From Spisula solida (lineage: Eukaryota > Mollusca > Bivalvia > Venerida > Mactridae), in contig OX365952.1 of the NCBI GenBank assembly GCA_947247005.1, forward strand, positions 48,092,722 to 48,156,721: a DNA stretch of 64,000 nt, given 5' to 3'. The position numbers were made by a program, and so were the translations under genes. Shown piece after piece: positions 11,109 through 22,911 of this stretch. Numbering within the stretch: position 1 is the stretch's first letter; each line of letters opens with the position of its first letter. The notes beneath the pieces were generated by a model. It searched no databases, was not told the DNA's origin, and saw nothing but the letters and a program-made list of their open reading frames with translations.

Positions 11109-11825
11109 CGGCCATTTGTTGACAAAATAATTCTCACTAAAATACGCATGGAACGAAATGGATGCGTCTATTTCGTAACCAGGCTGAATCGTAACCGTCC
11201 ATTTCGGCTATTTCGTAATTGGTTTTAATTGTTTTGCATAACATTTTCATTACGCGTTTTATTTTATCACCACTGCCTATTACACTCAAACTGAAAACAG
11301 ATTATGATAAGTATTACTCAACATTTCACACAATTTCACTCCATGGTGCCCAAATAATGACTTATTTATACGGAGGCACGGATGTCATGGTTACCAGTGA
11401 ACAGGATTCCAAGCACCGACCTAGAGTAGACACACAAAAGCTATAATTTTACGAATTTTCATAAGCATTTTGACATTGTTCTTGTTTTGTGTATGCCATT
11501 TGAGTTGGTGCAGATAAATTTTAAACTCGTATGCGCGAGTGCGCATGCGCCGATGATACTGTTAAGAAGCACGGATGTACGAGACAACAGGATAATGGCT
11601 CTTTCTTACATGGGCCTACACGCAACATAGAGCGGGTATTTAGTTCTGGGATTTAAAAGTAACTGACGATATTAAGCTAACTAGTCGAGCATCAATAGGC
11701 TCTATACCGTTCAAAAAAACATTTTCATAACTTAACAGCGTACGCTTTATTTACGCTGTTATTAATAATTGTTATAAGAACGTACGGCAAATGTCCCATT
11801 TTCTCAAGTTACGTCTGAGAAAAAT
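11109..11825. other. Unassigned interior sequence
   Basis: The first 60 bp inside the arm are weakly similar to the sequence inside the opposite arm (TTGTTGACAA against TTGTTTACAA). After that I see no gene or recognisable repeat. Two short direct repeats of TTTCGTAA(C/T) occur near 11,165-11,220. Confidence 0.35.
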
Positions 11826-11826
11826 A

Positions 11827-11922
11827 ATCATGAGACAGTCGATATAGGATAATGATACCTCGTCCCTAGTTAAAATTCGACTCCTCGCTCGGGTGAGATA
11901 TCCTTATCCTACATCTCATGAT
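11827..11922. repeat. Long imperfect palindrome (hairpin class P)
   Basis: The left arm ATCATGAGACAG...TATAGGATAA pairs with TTATCCTACATCTCATGAT on the right. The centre holds CTCCTCGCTCGGGTGAG. The CTCG turn is shared with the palindromes at 3.9, 14.0, 40.1 and 58.3 kb although the arms differ. Confidence 0.75.
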
Positions 11923-11929
11923 GGGTTTT

Positions 11930-12610
11930 TATATTCTGATTCGCAGAGTAAATTTCCGATTCGTAGAGATAATTGTGAATGATGATATATGAGAAAATAT
12001 ACAATTTATATACTGTAATTACTCCAAATAGCCAGTAGGAAGATACATATAAAATCTCCGATGCACCAGCATAGAAAATTTCCGATTCGCAGGTACATAT
12101 TACCGATTCGCCATCAGGTTAACGGAGAATTTCTGATATGCCAACATACGATTTATATAAATTATGAATAGAAAGAGAAAATATATTATTTGAATTGATT
12201 CATGAGAAAATATACAAATATACAATTTGTGTAACGTAAATTACATAACAAAAATTGTATATTTGTACTAATTACTCTAAATTTTTCGATTCGCCGGTAT
12301 ATAGTTATAGATAAAAAGTTTCCAATTCGCCAAATTAATATTTATGAATGGAATGACAAAGTATATTATTTGAATTATGAAATTAGATATATACAATTTG
12401 TATAGTGTAATTACTCCAAATGACAAATGGAATCCGTAGAGTTGTACATATACAATATGTGAGGCTCCAGTACATAGATATAGAAAATTTCTGATTCGCC
12501 AATTGGCAGATAGAGAATTTCCGATGCACCAACGTACATATAAGTAACAGTATATATGTGAATGAGACCGAAATAAAGAATACATAATTATAAATACGAT
12601 AACCATGCCT
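11930..12610. repeat. Degenerate tandem repeat, about 190-205 bp period
   Basis: The block TGAGAAAATATACAATTT...GTGTAATTACTCCAAAT recurs near 11,990, 12,195 and 12,375. Between the blocks are repeats of a shorter phrase, TTTCCGATTCGCC, with many variants (CCGATGCACC, CCAATTCGCC). An inverted relative of this phrase array lies at 15,640-15,800, so it sits inside both halves of the large inverted structure. Confidence 0.65.
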
Positions 12611-13240
12611 TATATATGAACCCCCACATGACATATTTCCGTTCAGTAATAAAAACGTTACAGACAGTTTAGTGTTGAGTTTTTGGTAAAAGTAAAGTAG
12701 TCCCTGTGAGGGGGCGGAGCTTATACATGTATCAGTCACATTGTAGGTGATAACCAGTGACTGAAATAGGTTTTATTTCACTGATAGAACTCCATATCTC
12801 ATCAGTTAGCATTAGATAAAATTCCTTAGACTATAGATCTCAGTAGCTAGCCAATCAGCATGGAGAAAAAGTGTTGAATAAATCCCGTATACAACATTTG
12901 CTGTGGTATATATAACAATAGATTGCTATATACAATAGTAGGCCAAGCAAAATAATTGAGCATAGCTATAATAATGTATACATGCATTTAGCACAGAAAA
13001 TGTGGATGCCAAACATTTTTGATACCAAGCTTAGTTTAGTCTATATTATAACAATACTATATTTTAAACAAGTAACTAATTGGACTTATTAAATACATGT
13101 ACATGTATATCAAACCTTTCTACATTTGTTCATAATTACTGTCATAATATGAGACAACAATTTGGATAGATAATTAACCAATTAAGGTATTGCCAACATC
13201 TCTGCTGAGTGCTGACAACATTATCAGTAGAGGGTGAATG
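12611..13240. other. Unassigned AT-rich sequence
   Basis: A small hairpin occurs at 12,752-12,783 (CAGTGACTGAAATA against TTATTTCACTGA). The phrase CCAATCAGC...GTTGAATAAATCCCGTAT near 12,850-12,895 recurs in variant form at 14,165-14,210, which suggests shared repeat ancestry. No gene is seen. Confidence 0.4.
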
Positions 13241-13249
13241 CCGTGGTAG

Positions 13250-13890
13250 CTTCTATGACTACAGTACGACCTCTCTAGGGGACATAAGTAGTGCAACAAC
13301 CTCTGTATAACACAACCTTCAAAGTTACTTGAAGTTATTACATGTATATAATTTTGTAAATTCTGTAGGGCAACAACTTCTAAACAATGACCAATATTTG
13401 CAGTCCACAAAGGGTCTCACTCTACAGAGGTTGTTCTGTACTATTGTGTCTTCAATAATTACGTGCAGATTACCCCTCTCTTCTAAGACATCATTTTCAC
13501 AGAGTAGAACTTAAAACTAACAAAACGATTAAAAGAAAATTGTAGGGGTTCCAATGGTGTCCGCAGGTGATTGAAGTAAATGACTTTCATACTATCACAA
13601 CCCATAATTTACAAATTAAGACCTCACCTCCAAGACCACCTCAAAAAAAAGACCACTACTTTCTGTCCACTGACTTGCACATTTTTCAACCTCAAATTCA
13701 CAGTGAAATTGCACCTATATGAAGACCACATCTTTAACAAGATTGGCTCAGAATTAACCATTTTTCGTTCCGTTTTCATCTGTTTGCTCTTTGATAGAAT
13801 GATGCAATCACTCAATATTATTGAGATAAGTTTTTTAAAGACCAAAGAAGGAATTTCATTATTGAGGTTTTACTGTAAATAGCTTAATTT
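13250..13890. mobile_element. Decayed MITE-like block with inverted CCTCT/AGAGG motifs
   Basis: GTGCAACAACCTCTGTATAA on the left (13,290-13,310) is mirrored by CTACAGAGGTTGTTCTGTAC on the right (13,418-13,440). Further on, AAGACCACCTC-, GACCACT- and GTCC-type phrases recur (13,615-13,670). I know such phrasing from cut-and-paste element ends in many invertebrates, but no transposase frame or target duplication is visible, so family and boundaries are uncertain. Confidence 0.4.
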
Positions 13891-14029
13891 TTCCACTTTA
13901 ATCTATATATGCACCATGCAACACTTAACATATTAAACCAGCACTTAAATGGTTTATCATACCCTATGTACCGGGTCTGGTCGATTTATAGGCAAAGTGT
14001 ACCTGATAAACAAAGATTATTTATCTATA

Positions 14030-14144
14030 GTCTAAGTCAGATAGAACGGCTCGTAGGTGTTGAGATGGGATTATAATCCTCGTTTCACTCGGAGTTATAA
14101 ATCCCATATACAACACCTACTCATGTTCTATCCTATACTTAGAC
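14030..14144. repeat. Long imperfect palindrome (hairpin class P)
   Basis: The left arm GTCTAAGTCAGATAGAAC, GTAGGTGTTGAGATGGGATT pairs with AATCCCATATACAACACCTAC and GTTCTATCCTATACTTAGAC on the right. The turn contains CCTCGTTTCACTCGG. This is one of the longest and clearest hairpins in the window. Confidence 0.85.
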
Positions 14145-15635
14145 CGCGATAAGCCGCAAATAGCCAATCACAGCGTAGTATTGCCATCGTCTAAATCCCG
14201 TATTCAACACTTTTGCCCTGAATAACCTGTGACTTTGATCCTTTGTTGATTTGAGTAATAAGTACTGAATGTTATTCGATTGTTAGGATCAAATTGCTTG
14301 GTGCGAAGCAGGCAATGCTGCACAATCAACCATCGCTGACGATAATAACTCGTGTATACAAAGAAATATGACGGTGTCACTATATTTGTGTACAACATTT
14401 TAAAAAATTCTGACTTGAAACAAGCCGTCTCTCATATAATTCCTTTACAAATTAAGTCATGTCGAATAGTATTCATTAAGTATTTAAATCTACTTTTTTG
14501 TAATAATAAATAATGTTGTTTCAAAGTGAAATGTTAGCTCTTTTAGACAACCACCCGTGTTAAGCGTCCAATATTGCTAAGTGATAGAATACGGCCAGCT
14601 GGTATCGTGTATTCGTATTATTTAAGCGGCCATCGGTTTTAAGCGTCCATCGTTGCCATGTCACTGTTTCTGTTTGAATATAGCATGAAAGTAACTAAGG
14701 TTCAACCCTAATATGATACCTGCCATATTATTTAATTTGACGGAGATGTTTAACGTGTCATTTTTACCTCCAATCGTTCTAATATAAATGTATAGGCATT
14801 TTTTTCACTTACAAATGTCATATTATTTCTTCAATGATATTTTTCACATGTGTGCCAATTAAACATGAACAATTGTACATTCCCCGTATATACATGTATA
14901 CTGTCAACAGCTGCTGTGATTATCACGAACACATGTAATTTAAATATTAGTCGATTTTCTGAGCGAGTACTATAAGAAGTCCTTTCATAAAAACAAATAT
15001 AATATTTGTAATATGTAATAAAGTCAGCATGAATATCATCGAACTTTGATCAAACTCTAACAAACAAGGCATTTATCGCGGTTTTATAAAAGATCAACGT
15101 TTTTGGTAGGCAACAAAATAACCCGAGCGAAGAGAACGAATATATGCTGGGAATTCACAGTGGGTAATAAAATAAGTTACAGAGAGATATTATGCGATAT
15201 GTATCGGTAAAAAATGGAAATAATAAATAGTATTTTTTACAAAAACATCAAAAAGGGCCAAAATCTGTTTAAAGCAAATTCTTTCAAATTACATCATTGG
15301 ACAGATAATATATTTTCATAAACGAAGCCGTTCGCACACGGATGATGTGATTTTTATTAAAATAGTAAACGACCTGACAGTGTAACGACTATTTCCCATT
15401 CCTTCTTTATTCTATATGAATGGTAGTGACAATGAAAACATTAAAAAGGACCAACATGTTTTTATTTTATTTTTCCAAATTAAGACTGCTTGAAAGATGA
15501 ATAATTAAACTAAATCACCCCGTTTGCGTACAGTCGATAGTTATAAGTTTATTAATTTATAATCGTTTTTTCTAAATATCCACTCTGTAACTCTATATAG
15601 ATCTGAGCGTCTTATCTGTCGCTCTCCATGGGACC
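14145..15635. other. Unassigned AT-rich sequence
   Basis: About 1.5 kb without a feature I can name. At 14,555-14,665 two related phrases, GTGTTAAGCGTCCAATATTG and TTTTAAGCGTCCATCGTTG, form a weak direct repeat about 80 bp apart. No coding potential is seen. Confidence 0.35.
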
Positions 15636-15639
15636 CAAA

Positions 15640-15845
15640 GTTGGACATGTTCTCCATCAACCTATTGGCGAATCTGAAATTTTCTCTCTTTGAATCGGAC
15701 ATTTTCTCTCTACTAAACGAAACTTTTCTCTATCTATGTACCGACGAATCGGAAATTATGTATATACCGAGCTATTTAGAGTAATTACATGACATAACTT
15801 GTTTAATTTCAAAATATCATAATTCACGATTCAATTAATATACTA
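15640..15845 (-). repeat. Inverted relative of the 11.9-12.6 kb repeat block
   Basis: In reverse complement this reads TTTCCGATTCGTCGGTACAT, GTCCGATTCAAAGAG and TTCAGATTCGCC, which matches the CCGATTCGC phrases at 12,060-12,120 in order. Together with the 279 bp arms it shows that the inverted symmetry of 10.8-17.1 kb reaches further inward than the arms themselves. Confidence 0.55.
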
Positions 15846-15897
15846 GTACTTAGTTGTTTTATTCCTAAATAGTACATTTTTATTTATATGCTTTTAT

Positions 15898-16210
15898 TTA
15901 TCCTGGCCACCGGAAATTCATATGGGCGAGGACCCCAAGAAGAGGTTAATCACACACTTTAGTTTTTGGGGGATAGTTTATGCTACAGAAGATGCCCCAG
16001 TTTAAGAAGCATCCCTGGTTCTTTTACGTGCCGATGTAAAGCATCATACACGGGTCCTCGCTTAACGTCCCGTCCGGAAGACTTAATAGTTATGTTAGGT
16101 GGAAAACACTCAAAAGCATTTCTGTTTTTGATCCGGTTGGATTAGGGATCAAACCCACAACTCAGAAGTCAGAGGCCTTTACCATTAGACCACGTTTCCA
16201 CCTTAAAAAT
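15898..16210 (-). mobile_element. tRNA-derived SINE (minus strand)
   Basis: Read on the minus strand from 16,205, the head is tRNA-like: GTGGTCTAATGGTAAAGGCC gives an A box and GGGTTTGATCCC a B box of an RNA polymerase III internal promoter. Downstream is a body with ACGGGACGTTAAGCGAGGAC and a TGTATGATGCTTTACATCGG phrase that I associate with conserved SINE central domains, though I cannot name the family. The element ends in an (ATAAA)-rich tail near 15,890. It abuts a TA-flanked MITE at 16,225. Confidence 0.8.
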
Positions 16211-16224
16211 CGTACATTGTCGTA

Positions 16225-16765
16225 GGGACCCTATATATATACAAGGATGTGTTTCAAGGCGTTAAATCGTGACTAACCTGTCGACCAATCACAGCTGTCC
16301 TATACAGAATTGTCGATATTGAAAAATCCCACGAAATCGTAGACACAAAAATGATATGTCGATTATTAACAGATTCGAAAATTATAATTGCACTGAAATG
16401 AAAGTATGAATTTAGGATTTTCATTATCCAAATCAAGTTAAATAGCATTCGTTGAAATATGTGTGATCAACACGCTAATCGCTCTCTTATACCACCATAC
16501 AGGCCATTTTTCAACTTACGGAACTTATTTTTACCATTACATAATACATCCCTGCTCGTGATAGACATAGTTTTATGCATATTAATTAATGCATTTTTTG
16601 AACAACGTTTGTATCTGAATTCAAAATACGCCTATTCGCCGTGTGTTCAGTAACAATTTTATTATTTTTCAATAGTTATATAGTAATTCTCCAAATGTAT
16701 AAAGGTAAGTTATCTAAATCTTACTTTTACCATTACATAATACATCTCGGTATATATAGGGTCCC
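16225..16765. mobile_element. TA-flanked MITE with GGGACCCTATATATA inverted ends
   Basis: The left end GGGACCCTATATATATAC (from 16,225) and right end GGTATATATAGGGTCCC (to 16,765) are inverted repeats, each bordered by TA (16,223-16,224 and 16,766-16,767). The 541 bp length, TA duplication and absence of a transposase frame fit a non-autonomous Tc1/mariner-like element. A phrase ACTTTTACCATTACATAATACATC occurs once near each end of the second half (about 16,530 and 16,720). Confidence 0.8.
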
Positions 16766-16868
16766 TAGTTGGCGCATTGGATATTATTAACTTTTATACT
16801 TCCGTTTCGTTACTTTTCGTTCAATTCGTAAAATATTTCCGATGCGTGTTTGTTAGTTGTAAACAATA

Positions 16869-17146
16869 ACAGTCATGGAATCGGAACCATCGATCTAAAA
16901 ACGAAATACCTGAAATATAACTTATGACAAGTTAAATGGTAGATAAATTGATTGTTTCATGTAGTAAAATACATCTAGACCAGATTGCAACCGTTTCCCG
17001 GCCCGGTGATGCGTTAAATAGTGGATTCCTGTAGGGGCCGGAAAAAAGCGTTGCCAACCTGTCTATTATATAAAGTAATGACGGGAAGATGGGGAATTTC
17101 AAAACTCTGTATTTTGTGATATAATTTCTTAGGCCTGTGGTTATAC
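16869..17146 (-). repeat. Right arm of a large inverted repeat
   Basis: Partner of 10,830-11,108. The high similarity means the arms either duplicated recently or have been homogenised by gene conversion, while the intervening 5.8 kb shows no comparable symmetry apart from the CGATTCGCC blocks. Confidence 0.85.
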
Positions 17147-17939
17147 GAGTATATTGTATGGTTATGTATCGACAAAGAAGTCCATGTAGAAGACATACTC
17201 AACATGTTTTATTTCCTATACATATCTCTGAACTTGGATAAAATGCGAATAATATCGACATAAAGAGGATGAAACGGTTGGCATCACAGGTTGTTCTAAG
17301 ACAAACGAGATGCGTAAATAGCCGGCGTACACGTTAGATCCGTCACTCTAATGTGTTAAAAAACACGCAATGAATTATTACTTAAGAACTCTAGAAATAA
17401 ATGTCATTTCATTATTTCAAGCCGATTTACTTTTTAGAATTGTGCTAACGACCGTTGGGTCAATCAGGAATTTTAATGACGTACAGAATAAGCGGTATAC
17501 TGTCAACAACTTCATTTCAAATTAAAAGCGGTAACGTCACTAATAGTATGTATTAATGCTAAGAACATAGAGAGCTTAACATTGAAAAAACAGAACAAAC
17601 GCAAAATTCGTGAAAACAGCTGTCAAAGCGCAATTGTGAAGGCGAAAATTGTAAATTATTGATACAAGGACAAGGTTGGTATATACTCAAAAGAAAAATT
17701 TGCATCAGGTACTGGCACGTTTGATGTATTATTTTCGACTAAGTATGATCACAAAATAAAAAAATACCCTGGCACCAGCTGCAGTGCTGTAATTTGTCCT
17801 ATTTTTATACACTGAAACATATTCTTGTTTAATATTTTTAGAATGGTTTTGAATAGACATGTGGTTCAAGTTTGATTTTATAACGATGCTGAAATCTTAA
17901 ATATTCAAAACAAACAAAAAATGCGATTTTATCATGTCA

Positions 17940-18760
17940 CAAAATTCTATGTGAACTACGTTACAGTTTTTATGCGAATGCAATATTGCCCATGCATGTA
18001 CTTACGACAAAACTTATATTCCGATAAATCATAGAATACATGTAAACTAATAATATATGCGCCTATTTTACAAAGATACGGTTAAAACTAAAAAATATTA
18101 AATAAAGACAGAATTGCCATAATTTACGTTTAAATGTGAACTACGTTACCATATATTCCACTAGTATAAAGTAAAAGCAGAAACATTTAAGTGTGAATAT
18201 GATGATACCAATGTAGTATACATAATGAAGTATGAAAGCTTGGTCATGTCAAAATTGTGACACTATACACAATGATTCGTGAAATACGTTACAGTGAAAT
18301 AAGTGTCAGAAAATATAGAAAAAGTTAAAACTGTTCATACATATGACTTATTTCTCAATCGAAATTGTATCAGTTCTCCCGTACTGTACGATGGGAGCAT
18401 TGTAAAGCAGACATGGCGAGTCCTTGGTATTGTTAACAGCACTGTATGGATTTAAATAAAGGTATTAATTAACATGGTAATACATCGTACAACTACTTCG
18501 GACATTGTTACAACTATATGTTTTATAAAATTATGTAAGGTTAATGCTGTTTCTGTATTTCCCAACCGAATTTCCACAAAAAACGAATACATTATTCAGC
18601 ACAAAAGCCATATACATATGGTAACGTAGTTCACAAAATGGTAAACCTATACATCAATAAGGTGTATATAACGAAAATTATATATATTGTTAGTAACAAT
18701 GTTACTGCATAGATTGCCTTGTGCCAATTTAATGTGAACTCCGTTACCATAACAATAGGT
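17940..18760. repeat. Cluster of GTGAACTACGTTAC motifs
   Basis: The 14-mer GTGAACTACGTTAC or a one-to-two base variant occurs at 17,951, 18,136, 18,279 and 18,734 on the plus strand and at 18,621 on the minus strand. Further TACGTAACG or TACGTTAC forms occur near 22,630, 22,830 and 23,480-23,515. The same set is retained in segment B (for example 29,645). The core TACGTTAC is close to self-complementary. Function is unknown. Confidence 0.55.
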
Positions 18761-19859
18761 GTTATATCTTTACTGTCAACACTTAAAAGCTCTATGGTTT
18801 CAACATTGTTTGGTTATATGATTTGGCATTGTTGTTTGTTTATGTCCAAACAGGTTTTTATCCTGTGCATGTAAACAGGTGTATTTGTTTATCGTGGAGA
18901 TTTAAATCACTCAAAAAAAAATTACTTAGTAAAATGTTATTACTTATTTCAAGTAATGTTAAGTAATACTTACAGTAATTAATTACTAAGTATTACTTAC
19001 TTTTTAAGCTATAGTAATATAATACTACTTGAAGTAATTATGCTTCTTTAAGTAATTCAATCTGAGGGGAACTTCTACATTTATATTACTTAAAATTTGT
19101 ACGAACAATAATGTTGTACAGTATAGAATTTGCAATCAGAGTATACAGCCCAGTAAAATAAGTAAGGGCAATTTTATTACAATATCTCAGACCCCTTACT
19201 AAAATTTAAATGTTGAGCGGAAAATGATTTTCCATTTTAGTAATAGCAACCTTAATTGACTACATCACCGCCACTTTCAATCGCAGACGTACAGCATCTT
19301 TACACAAGCCGTGTGTATACCAATTTACTTTATTTTTATTGGTGTACCTTGAACAGTATGTTAGGATACATGTCTACTCTGAAATACAAAGTCGTCATAA
19401 ACTTAAAGTGAACAGACGACACTTGCAATATAGTTATCATTATTCTTGGAACAGTAGAGCTAAAAAGCTGGCTGTATATATTTGACACATTCTTGATCAC
19501 TTCAAGAGTTTTGTTATTGAATGTATGTACTATATATACCAGACAAATCAAGACTGCGTTCAATATATGCTTATGCCTCCTTGGATAAAGTAGGGTAAAA
19601 GGCTGTACAACGCTGGTAAAAGTCTGGAAAACCCTTGGAACTTAGAAATTTTAGATGCTGGAAAAACATGGAAAAATACTAATGTGGAAATTTTAGAGTC
19701 CAATTTTTAGGGGAACTTAGTCTATTTTTACATGAAAATAACTTAGAAAAATTGTATTTCAAAAGAGAAAAGGAAAGAATCAAAAATAAAATGTATGCTT
19801 CAACAAGCTTGAAAAATGCACGGGCTAATATTCAGAAGTCTGCAAGTGTGCAAGAGCGG

Positions 19860-20330
19860 ACAACATTTATATGTCTAAAAAACAAAGGGCCATAACTCCT
19901 TAAAATTTATCTGATCAAAGTTTGTGGATGACATTTACAACAAGACTTGGTTCTGACAAGTCATGCAAAGTTTCGTTGAAATCCGACCGATCCCAGACAA
20001 AAGGATGACCATGGTCCACCATGGTCACCATGATTTTTTATAGTCAACTATGTTTTATTGTGGTCAGCCATCAAATACCATGAAAAAATCAAGATGAGAG
20101 CCTAGTCGACCATGGTTCACCACTGTCGAGTTAGAGTTACCAGTCCGACTATGGATTGGTCAACAGCTGTATTTAATCATGACACCATAGTTGACCATGG
20201 TTGACAGTTGTAAAGAATTTTGTTGACCAGGGTCAACAATGATCAGCACAGCACTTCAATTCAGTCCACCATGGTAGACCATGGTCCAAATCAATAGGGT
20301 CATCTACTGGTCACCACAAACCTACACACC
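19860..20330. repeat. GACCATGGT-rich degenerate repeat inside the CACTC element
   Basis: This opens with the phrase AAAGGGCCATAACTCC and GCAAAGTTTCGTTGAAATCC, which I remember from mollusc dispersed repeats. It is followed by at least eight variants of GACCATGGTYNACCATGG between 19,998 and 20,290. Each is nearly palindromic, so the whole block is symmetric on both strands. Confidence 0.6.
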
Positions 20331-20587
20331 CAGTTTGAGGAGTATAGACCATGATCACTGCTTGTCCGTAGTGACTAAATACATGCAGTCTGTTAACAAT
20401 TTCTCAGCCAAACTTAATAAAGCAAATTTTGATGGACAATATATATCTGAGATATTATATTAATGCTATTTAATTATTATTAAAGGGAGGTAATTTAAAA
20501 GATTATACCATTAAATTGCCTTTAACACACTTAAAATACATTCAAAAAAGTTAATAATTTATCTTTTCCAAAGCTATAGAAGAATAA

Positions 20588-20769
20588 AACATAGCTATAA
20601 ACTTAAATTGGTATTGTAAAAAAGAAACTTAAATGTTTCTTTTACTTTATGAATCTGTACATATAGGAAGTTTTTATCAACATAGCTATAAACTTAAATT
20701 GGTATTGTAAAAAAGAAACTTAAATGTTTCTTTTACTTTATGAATCTGTACATATAGGAAGTTTTTATC
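20588..20769. repeat. Exact 91 bp tandem duplication
   Basis: Units 20,588-20,678 and 20,679-20,769 are identical as read (AACATAGCTATAAACTTAAA ... GGAAGTTTTTATC). Lack of any difference implies a very recent duplication. Confidence 0.9.
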
Positions 20770-20825
20770 AACATACTTTAAATCAATCAGTATCTTGATT
20801 ATTTATTATGCTGGTAATTGCTTTA

Positions 20826-21115
20826 CTAAGTATTTTATATTTACTAAGTAAATTATTTACTTAGTAATTAACAAGTAATTGGTTAGTTAAATAATTACTT
20901 AGTAATTAATTTACTGAGTAATTTACATTTACTAAGTAAATTATTTACTAAGTAATTAACAAGTAATTGGTTAGTTAAATAATTACTTAGTAATTAATTT
21001 ACTAAGTAATTTACATTTACTAAGTAAATTATTTACTTAGTAATTATTTGGGTAGTAATTCTTTTACTTAGTAATTAATAAGTAATTCATAAGTTATTAA
21101 TTACTAAGTATTACT
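20826..21115. repeat. Tandem array of TTACTAAGTAA palindromes, about 88 bp period
   Basis: About two and a half copies of an 88 bp unit built from ATTTACTAAGTAAATTATTT, AATTAACAAGTAATTGG and AATTACTTAGTAATTAA. It lies next to the right end of the CACTC element and shares its ACTTAGTAA motif, so it is probably its subterminal repeat region. Confidence 0.8.
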
Positions 21116-22911
21116 TGATTTTCTGCCAACTATTTTTACTTGAAATTTTACTTGAAACAAGTAAAAAAATTACTTGATTTGAGTATTACTTAGTAATTTT
21201 TTTTGAGTGATCTTATAACAGATGGATTGTTACATAGTACACATTTCAAAATATATCTTCTATTTATGTTATCTGGGCATTTTAATTAACTATCTTTTGG
21301 TTAAAGTTCTGTTTTGATAAGCAAATAATCAATCTCAACGATTCCTCTAGCAAACATATTTTTATAAGATTGATATTTTGTGACTTACGTTGCCAACCAG
21401 TGATTGTAGACTTCATAAGAGTGTGTGGATTGTCCATTTGAATTTACTATCTACAAGACAGAACTTGCATAAGCAGTTAATACGTCAGTATTTTAAAGGC
21501 AATTGAACCGATGTAGGACTCTCTATTCAGTTAAACTATTACAAGGAACATACATCATTTTATGAACACAAAACAATTGTACAATTTGTTTAATATCACG
21601 TAGTTCGCAGGTGGAAATTAGTGAGTACTTATTTCATAAGAATAAAGTAATGATCATAGATGTTTAGCAATTTATTCAAATCGACGATGCAATTCAAATT
21701 ACATATTTTAATATCTGCCACCGAAAACATAGTATTATGATTGATAACATTGGCCTTGGGTGATAATATAATAATAGCATATGCTCCTTTGGAGCAGGTG
21801 GCGCGATGTTGTTTGATTTACGTTGTTGCTTAACTGTAAAGGTCTAAGTGAACAAAAAATACAGGCATAATTAAAATCGTTTTCATCCATAACGAAATAT
21901 GTATTTAAACAGCTGGTATGCTTATTGAATTCAGTTTCAACAGTAAGTTTCAAATGATTAATTATATTTGTGGTAATTATACCGGGTAGCATAGTTACAA
22001 AACACTGTACGGTATAAACTATAAACGGTATTGAATAACAAACACGTTGTCAATCAGTTGTCATATCATGACATCTATATATAATTTCATTATGTATGGT
22101 TAAACATGATTATTAAAAAAAATGTTTGTCAGAATTTCTAACAAGGTCAGTTCATAAGTTCACGAATTACCATATCGGTCGTTATGGCATGACCTTGTCA
22201 TCAATTAGAGAGTATGTAAACACGACATGTCTTTGTTTCGTGACATTATATTCAATAATTATGTGTAATATCGTTGATTCTACCGATAGGGGAATAATAT
22301 GGAAAATAAATAAATCAGTTCTTGCTTTTAACGCTAGATATTACGCATCAGCATAAATACTGTCCGATTCAACACGGATGTTGGTATTTTGAAAACATTT
22401 TGAGCGTCATTAATAAAATATGGATCCCGAATTATTTCAAATACGCTTGTCGGCGATACAATGTCATGGGCAACTTCACGGGTTTGTTATGTGTAATAGT
22501 GTACAAGATCGTAAGTAAAGTTATTTTTATATGATTTAAAATTGGTGTACCTTAATATATATCAGCGATTAGTTGGTAAACGTTTTGTCCTGATCATTGG
22601 ATGTGACTTTGGCGGAGATTTGGCAACAGATACGCTACGCTGCTGATATGTCAAAATAATAGATGTATAAAAACGCATTTGCCATCATTATATGGTAGTT
22701 TTGACTAATTGTAATTGAATAAAGTAAGTCGACAGTGCTGGCAAAGACTTTTACAGAGAAAGTAGGATAGTTCTAAGAAACGAAGGTTTGAACAGTGAAC
22801 TCACACTTTTTGGAAATTTTGAAACAGATACGTAACGTTTGTTTTGTGAAATTATTCAATAAACACATGAAGCTGTTGTGCAAGTATAATAACAAGAATT
22901 GTTTGTAAAAC

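Larger units (their letters stand above)
18908..21209. mobile_element. 2.3 kb DNA element with CACTC ends, present in A and absent in B
   Basis: The left end CACTCAAAAAAAAATTACTT and right end (reverse complement) CACTCAAAAAAAATTACTAA form an inverted repeat of about 25 bp, followed on both sides by many short AAGTAAT/ATTACTT motifs. It is flanked by AT on both sides (18,906-18,907 and 21,210-21,211). Segment B has the uninterrupted site at 30,601-30,612, so the boundaries are exact to within a base or two. No transposase frame is visible, so it is non-autonomous. The 2 bp flank and CACTC end do not fit a superfamily I can name with confidence. Confidence 0.85.

Noticed and set aside
17014..17205. 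Minus-strand frame in the right inverted arm as a conserved protein
   Set aside because: About 40 codons are shared with the left arm, but only because the arms are near-identical DNA; both frames end at the same stop and match no family I know.
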